From assembly GCA_001872265.1 (NCBI GenBank), contig MNWE01000011.1:1-9319 (forward strand): DNA of 9,319 bases, given 5' to 3'. Made by a program: the position numbers and the translations under genes. The notes beneath the pieces were generated by a model. The model had not been told where the DNA came from. It saw only the letters and a program-made list of their open reading frames with translations, and made no database searches. Positions 4,000-9,319 of the stretch are shown one piece after another (position 1 is the first letter of the stretch; each line of letters opens with the position of its first letter). The stretch is from Parcubacteria group bacterium CG1_02_39_15 (lineage in GTDB: Bacteria; Patescibacteriota; Minisyncoccia; Minisyncoccales; Paceibacteraceae).

Positions 4000-5640
4000 A
4001 ATGCTCGCGCGAATAAATGCCTTGAACAAAGGATGCGGCCTGAGGGGCCGCGATTTAAATTCTGGATGAAATTGACTAGCTACAAAGAAAGGATGCCTTG
4101 GAACCTCGATTATTTCTACTAAATCTTTCTCTGGGTTAATTCCGGCCATAACCATTCCCTCGGTCTCTAAAACCTCGCGAAACTCATTATTTAGCTCGTA
4201 GCGGTGTCGATGGCGCTCAGAGACAATAAGAGACCCGCCCTCCTTCGCCAAGGCTTCGGATGGCAAGTAAGCCCTAAAACTGGCTGTTTTAGGCTTAATC
4301 TGACACTGATAAGCACCCAATCTCATTGTTCCCCCATATTGCTTCTCTCGTAGCAGGGCTTTTTGTTCGGGCAAAACGTCAATAACTGGATACTGGCAAC
4401 TGGACGCAAACTCCACTGAATTCGCCTTTTTCAGACCACAAACATTTCTGGCAAATTCAATTACTGCTAATTGCATTCCCAAACAAAGTCCCAAATAAGG
4501 AATTTTATTTTTTCGGCAAAATCCAATCGCTTTAATTTTCCCTTCCACTCCCCTATTGCCGAATCCGCCAGGAACAATTATGCCGTCGTATTTCTTAAGT
4601 TCTTTTAGTTTCTGGGGGTTCCTCTCGTAACTCTCGGCTGCCAGCCAGTGAATTTCCGGCTTTCTCTTGAAAAACCAGGAGGCGTGTTTTATCGCCTCGA
4701 TGACTGAAATATAAGAATCCATTAAAGTAAATCTGCCGGTCTCAAAATATTTTCCTACCACGCCGATCTTAACTGGCTTTTTAGCTGTTTTAATTGTCTT
4801 AACTAACTTTTCCCAATCCTTCAAGTTTTGTTTTTTGGCTTTTAAACCAAATTTTTTCAAAATCCGATTCCCAAGATTTTCTTTTTCAAAATTAACTGGT
4901 ATCTCATAAATTGATTCTATGTCGGGCGCAGAAATGACATCGGCTGGAAGAACATTGCAAAAGGTAGAAATTTTTCTTTTTCTTGGCTCATCCAAAGGAA
5001 CTCTGGCCCGTCCCAAAATAATATCTGGCTGAATACCCGCTTCATTCAATAACCTAACTGCGGTCTGGGTAGGTTTAGTTTTCATTTCCCCAATCATCTC
5101 TGGAACTGGCAAATAAGTGACCAAAACAAAAAGAATCTCTTTAGGTTTTTGAAGCTTTAGCATCCTGGCTGCTTCTAAAAAGAGGAGGTTTTGATACTCC
5201 CCCACTGTTCCTCCGATCTCTATTAAAACAAAATCTGCCTGGGTTTTCTTGGCTGCTTTTTGAATTCGGGAAATTACTTCATTGGGAATGTCGGGCACGA
5301 CTTCCACGCAACGACCCCCGTATTCTAAATTTCTTTCTCGGTTAATTACTGCCTGATAAACCCTGCCAGTAGTTATATAATTCGCTCGCGACATATTTTC
5401 ATCCAGAAACCTTTCGTAGTTGCCAATATCTTGGTCGCACTCGTCGCCGTCATCGGTCACAAAAATTTCCCCATGCTCAATGGGGTTCATAGTTCCAGCG
5501 TCAACATTGATATAGGGGTCAATTTTTACTGCGGTTACCTTAAACCCTTTGCTCTTCAAAATCCTACTAATAGACGCCACGGCCACCCCCTTACCAATGC
5601 CAGACATAACTCCGCCAGCAACAAAAATAAAACGAGCCAT
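3982..5640 (-). CDS. pyrG: CTP synthase
   Basis: A full-length 552-residue enzyme (usual length about 535-550) that makes CTP from UTP, ATP and glutamine, the last step of pyrimidine nucleotide synthesis. The N-terminal synthetase domain has the P-loop GGVMSGIGKG (9-18, Lys17), KIDPYINVDAGTMNP (39-53) and EHGEIFVTDDGDE (55-67). The C-terminal class I glutamine amidotransferase domain has PGGFGNRG (357-364), the nucleophile Cys386 in GLCLGMQ, and the catalytic His525 and Glu527 in SQFHPEF. All catalytic residues are kept. The N-terminal wording (GGVMSGIGKG, NVDAGTMNP) differs from the Proteobacteria/Firmicutes form (GGVVSSLGKG, NVDPGTMSP) and looks CPR-like. It starts 17 bases after the rplI stop without a clear ribosome site, so it is probably co-transcribed. 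The final residues SEAWR and the TGA stop come from repeat copy C. Confidence 0.97.
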   Translation of the reverse strand: MARFIFVAGGVMSGIGKGVAVASISRILKSKGFKVTAVKIDPYINVDAGTMNPIEHGEIFVTDDGDECDQDIGNYERFLDENMSRANYITTGRVYQAVINRERNLEYGGRCVEVVPDIPNEVISRIQKAAKKTQADFVLIEIGGTVGEYQNLLFLEAARMLKLQKPKEILFVLVTYLPVPEMIGEMKTKPTQTAVRLLNEAGIQPDIILGRARVPLDEPRKRKISTFCNVLPADVISAPDIESIYEIPVNFEKENLGNRILKKFGLKAKKQNLKDWEKLVKTIKTAKKPVKIGVVGKYFETGRFTLMDSYISVIEAIKHASWFFKRKPEIHWLAAESYERNPQKLKELKKYDGIIVPGGFGNRGVEGKIKAIGFCRKNKIPYLGLCLGMQLAVIEFARNVCGLKKANSVEFASSCQYPVIDVLPEQKALLREKQYGGTMRLGAYQCQIKPKTASFRAYLPSEALAKEGGSLIVSERHRHRYELNNEFREVLETEGMVMAGINPEKDLVEIIEVPRHPFFVASQFHPEFKSRPLRPHPLFKAFIRASISEAWR

Positions 5641-5657
5641 GTTTCTTTGAAGGTTCG

Positions 5658-6113
5658 CTATTCCTTTTCCTCTTCTTTTGTAATAATTACTCTGATTTCA
5701 GCTTCTAAGTTGTGGTCAAATTTAATTTTTACCGGGAACTCGCCAATTTCTTTAATAGGCTCTGGCAACTCGATTTGAGTTTTTTTGACATCAAAGCCGA
5801 CTTCTTTTAATTTTTCGGAAATTTTTTGAGCGTTAATCGATTCAAAGAGCTGGTCTTGTTCTCCGACTTTGACGGCAATAACAATCTCCCGGTCGTCAAT
5901 CGCTGAGGCCCACTCTTGAATTTTCTTTAGATCTTCTTCAGCTTTTTTTGTTTCTATTTCCTTTTGAGTTTCTAGCCAAATCATTACTTCTTTGGTGGCA
6001 GGCTTGGCTAATCCTTTGGGAATCAAAAAATTCCTGGCATAACCATCTGATACCTCTTTGACATCATACTTTTTGCCAAGTTTGTCTATGTCTTGTAAGA
6101 GTATTACCCTCAT
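5658..6113 (-). CDS. rplI: Ribosomal protein bL9
   Basis: bL9 binds 23S rRNA near the L1 stalk and helps keep the reading frame. The 151-residue product shows both globular domains joined by a long helix. The N-domain has MRVILLQDIDKLGKKYDVKEVSDGYARNFLIPKGLA, including the family signature GYARNFLIPKGLA (about 24-36). A central Lys/Glu-rich helix spans about 41-75, and the C-domain (VGEQDQLFESINAQKISEKLK) matches the usual SVTxxDI area. Length is normal. The 130-bp inverted repeat 6122-6251 ends 8 bases upstream of the ATG, and its terminal GGAA is the nearest purine-rich site. As I recall, some CPR groups lack bL9, so its presence could narrow the lineage; I cannot verify that here. Confidence 0.96.
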   Translation of the reverse strand: MRVILLQDIDKLGKKYDVKEVSDGYARNFLIPKGLAKPATKEVMIWLETQKEIETKKAEEDLKKIQEWASAIDDREIVIAVKVGEQDQLFESINAQKISEKLKEVGFDVKKTQIELPEPIKEIGEFPVKIKFDHNLEAEIRVIITKEEEKE

Positions 6114-6121
6114 AAAGCGTA

Positions 6122-6251
6122 AAATTCCAAATTACAAGCACCAAATTACAAACAAATTCCAAATTCGAATGTTTAAAATTCAAAACGTTTGGAATTTGTG
6201 ATTTTGGTCATTGTGATTTGTTTGTGGTTTGTAATTTGTGATTTGGAATTT
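6122..6251. repeat. 130-bp AT-rich imperfect palindrome between the protease gene and rplI
   Basis: The ends are perfect inverted copies (AAATTCC at 6122-6128 and GGAATTT at 6245-6251). The two arms stay strongly similar along most of their length; the centre is near TTTAAA at about 6172-6177. The left arm contains sub-repeats: CCAAATTACAA at 6127-6137 and 6141-6151, and CCAAATT at 6159-6165. There is no reading frame in it. It fills nearly the whole gap between the two genes. A non-autonomous palindromic element or an RNA hairpin acting on the rplI leader are both possible. Confidence 0.72.
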
Positions 6252-6263
6252 CTTTAAGATATT

Positions 6264-7433
6264 TTATCTCATTTCTCTTATTACTTCAATAGCTTTGTCT
6301 AGTTGCGGGTCTCTTTCTTGTTCATAATCCTCTTCGGTCATCTCTATCTCAATATCTGGTTTCAATCCCACATCAGTAATAAGTTCGCCATTAGGAGTAA
6401 GCCATTTAGCTACGGTTATTTTTAGAGAAGACCCTCCCTTCAATCTTTCTAATTCTTGGACGGAACCTTTGCCAAAAGAGGTCTCCCCTATTAATTTTAT
6501 ACCACGATTATCGCGCAAAGCGCCAGCTAAAATTTCTGAGCCCGAAGCCGAGCCTTGGTTAATTAAAACTACTGTAGGATAGCCTATCAAATGAGCTGAG
6601 CCCTGGCTTTTGTAAATTTTTTGCTCTTTCCTTTCGCCAAAATCCTCGATAGTTACGGCACTTTCTCTTTCTAAAAACCAACCGGCAATGTCTTGAGCTA
6701 CTTCCAAATAACCGCCGGGGTTATTTCTTAAGTCCAAAATCATCCTTTGAGCCGGACTAGCCAAAACTTCAATCACTGCCATATTGAAATCAAAACTTGC
6801 TTTCTCGGTAAAATTATAGAGTCTAATATAAGCAATGTTACCATCTTTTAATTCCCACCTTAAAGAAGGCACTTCAATAACATCTCTGACAATTTTGATT
6901 TCTTTGGTCCTTTCCCATTCGTCGCGATAAACCGTTAAAGCTACTTCGCTACCTTTGGGGCCGCGGATAAGATTGACCGCTTCATCAATAGTCAAATCAG
7001 CAGTTAAAGTATCTCCTACTTTTATTATTTTATCACCGGCTCTTAGCCCAGCTTCTTGAGCCGGCGTGCCTTCTAAGGGAGCTATCACCTGCAATTGGTC
7101 CTTCCTTATTCCAATTTCCATTCCCACTCCTTCAAAGCTTCCTTTTACATCTTCTACAAATCTTTTAGTATCTTCGGGATTCAAAAAGGTTGTGTAAGGA
7201 TCCCCTAAAGATTTTACCATGCCCGAGACAGCGCCGTAAATCATTTTTTGAGTATCGATTTCTCCTTTATTTACGAATTTTTCTTGAAGCTTATGATAGG
7301 CCTCCCAAAAAAGTGAAAAGTCAATTTCCTCCGGAGGACAAATTTGACATTGAGTTTTTCCAAAATAAAAACCTAACCCAAACCCGGCCAAAACAACTAA
7401 AATTAAAATAAATGAAGTTAAAAATTTTTTCAT
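6264..7433 (-). CDS. S41 family C-terminal processing protease (Ctp/Prc-like)
   Basis: A 389-residue membrane-anchored serine protease of the S41 family, which removes or trims protein C-termini outside the cytoplasm. Residues 1-25 are a signal anchor (KKFLTSFILILVVLAGFGLGFYFG). A helical N-terminal region (about 35-95) includes GDPYTTFLNPED. A PDZ domain (about 97-182) has GVGMEIG and GLRAGDKIIKV. The S41 core (about 195-362) has LDLRNNPGG (233-241). Catalytic residues are Ser297 in GSASGSE and Lys322 in FGKGSVQ, 25 residues apart as in Prc and the D1 processing protease, with Gln326. Length is typical of CtpA-type enzymes. The frame stays open to 7508, but that would overlap the tRNA gene, so the ATG at 7433 before the hydrophobic segment is chosen. 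It is preceded by GGTGAG. Confidence 0.95.
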   Translation of the reverse strand: MKKFLTSFILILVVLAGFGLGFYFGKTQCQICPPEEIDFSLFWEAYHKLQEKFVNKGEIDTQKMIYGAVSGMVKSLGDPYTTFLNPEDTKRFVEDVKGSFEGVGMEIGIRKDQLQVIAPLEGTPAQEAGLRAGDKIIKVGDTLTADLTIDEAVNLIRGPKGSEVALTVYRDEWERTKEIKIVRDVIEVPSLRWELKDGNIAYIRLYNFTEKASFDFNMAVIEVLASPAQRMILDLRNNPGGYLEVAQDIAGWFLERESAVTIEDFGERKEQKIYKSQGSAHLIGYPTVVLINQGSASGSEILAGALRDNRGIKLIGETSFGKGSVQELERLKGGSSLKITVAKWLTPNGELITDVGLKPDIEIEMTEEDYEQERDPQLDKAIEVIREMR

Positions 7434-7476
7434 CTCACCAACTATAAATACCCACAAAAAGGTGTTTGGCTGTGTA

Positions 7477-7548
7477 TGCCCCCAGGAGGACTCGAACCTC
7501 CAACTCACAGCTTAAAAGGCTGTTACTCTACCATTGAGTTATGGGGGC
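7477..7548 (-). tRNA. tRNA-Lys (anticodon UUU)
   Basis: On the minus strand a full cloverleaf is present. The acceptor stem is GCCCCCA/TGGGGGC with discriminator A. The D-arm is ACTC/GAGT with a short loop carrying GG. The anticodon arm is ACAGC/GCTGT with loop CTTTTAA, giving anticodon TTT. The T-arm is GGAGG/CCTCC with loop TTCGAGT, and the variable loop is 5 bases. The 3' CCA is not encoded (TAC follows), so a CCA-adding enzyme is needed. It starts 6 bases after the dnaJ stop and precedes the protease gene on the same strand, so it is probably cut out of a protein-coding transcript. Confidence 0.97.
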
Positions 7549-7554
7549 CCGCGC

Positions 7555-8646
7555 TTATATGCCCTCTTCTTTTAGTTTCTCTAATAACTCTTTTTGTTTT
7601 TTTGTCAACTTCTTTGGTGTCTTGACCACTAATTTTACGTACAAATTACCCCGGCCGTAGCCAGTAAAGTGAGGCGTGCCTCTGCCAGAAATTCTGAGAA
7701 TTTTGCCTGATTCCGTGCCAGCTGGCACCTTCAATAAAATTTTCTTGCCGTCCAAGGTAGCAATTTCAACTTCGTCTCCCAAAGATGCTTGGGTAAAAGA
7801 AATGGGTAAGGAAATATACAAATCATCTCCTTTTCTGACGAAAACAGGATGGGGTTTAACAGAAAGTCTCACATATAAATCGCCTGGTTTTCCTCCTCGT
7901 TTTCCTGCCTCTCCCCTGCCCTCCATTTTAATTACTTGATTAGTATCTACTCCAGCTGGAATAAAAACTTTTATCTTTTCTTCGTCCTTTATTCTTCCTT
8001 CGCCCTTACACACATTGCAGGGTTTTTCTGGACGAACCCCTTCTCCACCGCATTCAGGACAAACAGCATATCTGGTAAAAGAACCAAAAGGCGTCCTTTT
8101 AATTTGCTGAACTTGGCCCGTACCCCGACAAGAAAAACACTCATTGATTTTCGTTCCAGGCTCGGAACCTAAGCCCTGACAACGCTTACAAACAATTAAT
8201 TTAGACAAGGAAATTTCTTTTTCTTTTTCTTGCAAGGTGTCTTCTAAAGAAATTTCCAAATCAATTTCAATATCTTTTCCCCTCTTCAAATCTTTTTTCC
8301 TTCGAGAGGGACCAAAACCAAACATCTCTTCAACCACATCTCCCAAATCTCCCAAGTCGCTTCCAAACATATCTTCAAAATTGATATCTGGCCTTCCCCA
8401 AAACCATTGGGAATCAAATCCCGGCTCTCCGCCCGGCGCCCCTTCAAAAACCCGGCCGTATTTGTCATACTGAGCCCTTTTTTCTTGGCTTGAAAGGGTT
8501 TGGTAAGCCTCGTTTATTTCTTTAAACTTCTTTTCGTCCCCTCCCTTATCGGGATGATATTTGTGAGCCAGCTTATAATAAGCCTTTTTGATTTCCTCTG
8601 GAGAGGCTTCGCGAGAAACGCCTAAAATTTGATAGTAATCTTTCAT
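7555..8646 (-). CDS. dnaJ: Chaperone DnaJ (Hsp40, type I)
   Basis: A 363-residue co-chaperone that delivers unfolded clients to DnaK and stimulates its ATPase. Domains appear in order. The J-domain is residues 1-66, with the HPD motif at 31-33. A Gly/Phe-rich linker (about 67-112) contains GGEPGFDSQWFWGRP and EEMFGFGP. The zinc-finger domain has all four CxxCxGxG repeats, starting at Cys153 (CKRCQGLG), Cys170 (CFSCRGTG), Cys196 (CPECGGEG) and Cys210 (CNVCKGEG). The two-part C-terminal client-binding domain follows (about 220-345). Nothing essential is missing. It lies just downstream of dnaK on the same strand; the 91-base gap between them holds repeat copy D and no obvious promoter, so the two are probably co-transcribed. 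The ATG at 8646 is the only start that gives a complete J-domain. Confidence 0.97.
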   Translation of the reverse strand: MKDYYQILGVSREASPEEIKKAYYKLAHKYHPDKGGDEKKFKEINEAYQTLSSQEKRAQYDKYGRVFEGAPGGEPGFDSQWFWGRPDINFEDMFGSDLGDLGDVVEEMFGFGPSRRKKDLKRGKDIEIDLEISLEDTLQEKEKEISLSKLIVCKRCQGLGSEPGTKINECFSCRGTGQVQQIKRTPFGSFTRYAVCPECGGEGVRPEKPCNVCKGEGRIKDEEKIKVFIPAGVDTNQVIKMEGRGEAGKRGGKPGDLYVRLSVKPHPVFVRKGDDLYISLPISFTQASLGDEVEIATLDGKKILLKVPAGTESGKILRISGRGTPHFTGYGRGNLYVKLVVKTPKKLTKKQKELLEKLKEEGI

Positions 8647-8667
8647 CGAGCTTTCATTCTTTAATAT

Positions 8668-8740
8668 TAATTAATATGTGCGAAAGCGAAGATAAAGATG
8701 AAGGGAAACCCCGAAGGGGGCAAACTTCATCGCTTAATTA
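8668..8740 (+). repeat. Dispersed hairpin repeat, copy D (extended form)
   Basis: On the plus strand AGCGAAGATAAAGATGA (8685-8701) and TCATCGC (8727-8733) match the frame of copies A-C. The hairpin GATGAAG/CTTCATC (8697-8703/8725-8731) carries an inserted inner hairpin CCCC-GAA-GGGG (8709-8719). A GCGAAAGC mini-hairpin (8680-8687) precedes it, and TAATTAA/TTAATTA (8668-8674/8734-8740) can close the whole as a branched structure. The outer arm includes the dnaK stop codon. It fills most of the dnaK-dnaJ gap. Confidence 0.68.
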
Positions 8741-9319
8741 CTGCTTCTCTTTGTATTCTCCTTCTTCTGGGCCTTTATCTTGTTTATACATTTCAGCTCC
8801 GATTTTCTGAATTGTCTGGGATAAATCAGCCGTTTTCTGTTTTATTTTTTCCATATTATCTGTCTCTTTGGTTTTTTTCAACGCTTCTACTTTTTCTTCA
8901 ACTTCTTTTTTGGTATCGGCAGAGACTTTAGAGCCAGACTCTCTTAGAGTTTTTTCAGCGGTGTAAATCAAATTATCAGCTAAGTTTTTGGCTTCAATCA
9001 GTTCCCGTTTCTTTTGGTCTTCGGCGGCGTGAGCTTCGGCTTCTTTTTTCATCTTTTCTATCTCTTCTTTGGAAAGACCGACCGAACCCTCAATCTTAAT
9101 TGATTGGCTTTTATTGGTAGCTTTGTCTTTGGCAGTGGCCATCAACATCCCCGAAGCGTCAATATCAAAGGTTACCTCGATTTGGGGAAGCCCTCGAGGA
9201 GACGGCGGTACCCCGTCTAAAATGAAACGACCTAAAGAACGATTATCCGTCGCCATTGGCCTTTCTCCCTGCAAAACATTAATTTCAACCGAAGTTTGAT
9301 TATCGGCAGCGGTTGAGAA
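8738..9319 (-). CDS. dnaK: Chaperone DnaK (Hsp70), C-terminal 193 residues; 5' part outside window
   Basis: The frame is open from the right edge to a TAA at 8738-8740. It covers most of the substrate-binding beta domain (STAADNQTSVEINVLQGERP, SLGRFILDGVPPSPRGLPQIEV, TFDIDASGMLMATAKDKAT) and the helical lid (GLSKEEIEKMKKEAEAHAAEDQ to GAEMYKQDKG). The ATPase domain lies beyond the window. DnaK binds exposed hydrophobic segments in cycles of ATP hydrolysis, driven by DnaJ and GrpE. The lid is of normal length, but the C-terminus (GPEEGEYKEKQ) is short and lacks the acidic EEVDDK-like ending of E. coli DnaK. The stop codon lies within the outer stem of repeat copy D. dnaJ follows on the same strand. 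Confidence 0.97.
   Translation of the reverse strand, partial: FSTAADNQTSVEINVLQGERPMATDNRSLGRFILDGVPPSPRGLPQIEVTFDIDASGMLMATAKDKATNKSQSIKIEGSVGLSKEEIEKMKKEAEAHAAEDQKKRELIEAKNLADNLIYTAEKTLRESGSKVSADTKKEVEEKVEALKKTKETDNMEKIKQKTADLSQTIQKIGAEMYKQDKGPEEGEYKEKQ

Noticed and set aside
7434..7508. 25-residue upstream extension of the S41 protease
   Set aside because: It would overlap the tRNA-Lys gene and put residues before the signal anchor; the ATG at 7433 directly precedes the anchor.
1..9319. CRISPR array, insertion sequence with transposase, or rRNA genes
   Set aside because: No regularly spaced direct repeats of 20-40 bp, no transposase frame and no rRNA sequence were seen on either strand.

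Overview
The window looks like part of a compact, AT-rich genome from the Candidate Phyla Radiation (Patescibacteria), most likely a parcubacterial lineage. Evidence is the tightly packed genes with almost no Shine-Dalgarno sites, a CTP synthase with the CPR-style N-terminus (GGVMSGIGKG...KIDPYINVDAGTMNP), a Xer-type integrase ending in HRQFHSGKN, and small membrane proteins of a kind I associate with these genomes. TGA serves as the stop of pyrG, so the code is standard and not the TGA=Gly code of Gracilibacteria. The phylum is inferred from protein style; there is no 16S gene here.

Layout. (1) 1-395: 3' end of a gene for a small exported, Trp-rich, highly charged protein, closed by an intrinsic terminator. 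(2) 433-760: a self-contained transcription unit with a consensus sigma70 promoter, a long closing stem starting at the predicted first nucleotide and an intrinsic terminator, but no convincing protein. It is probably an undescribed structured RNA. (3) 799-2422: a promoter, a complete tyrosine recombinase, a single-motif LAGLIDADG homing endonuclease, then a second, displaced and frameshifted copy of the recombinase C-terminus. (4) 2423-2720: non-coding, with two intrinsic terminators, a possible third and several inverted repeats. (5) 2721-3618 (minus): uppS and a small membrane protein, divergent by only 8 bp from rpmA (plus, 3627-3908). (6) 3982-9319 (minus): pyrG, rplI, an S41 processing protease, tRNA-Lys, dnaJ and the 3' part of dnaK, all co-directional and closely spaced. 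In transcription order this is dnaK-dnaJ-tRNA-ctp-rplI-pyrG: chaperones, a periplasmic or cell-surface protease, translation and nucleotide synthesis.

The most unusual content is non-coding. Four copies (A-D) of a dispersed hairpin repeat share the flank AGCGAAG...GATGA / TCATC. Their loop-proximal base pairs differ between copies but always stay paired, and two loops are GAA. At least two copies overlap stop codons or extend a reading frame. A related 58-bp element over the rpmA stop folds into a three-way junction with no unpaired base at the junction. A separate 130-bp AT-rich imperfect palindrome sits just upstream of rplI. The integrase/endonuclease/displaced-tail arrangement looks like an endonuclease element that swapped the C-terminus of its host gene, as described in fungal mitochondria. 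All RNA and mobility interpretations are inference from reading this one sequence.
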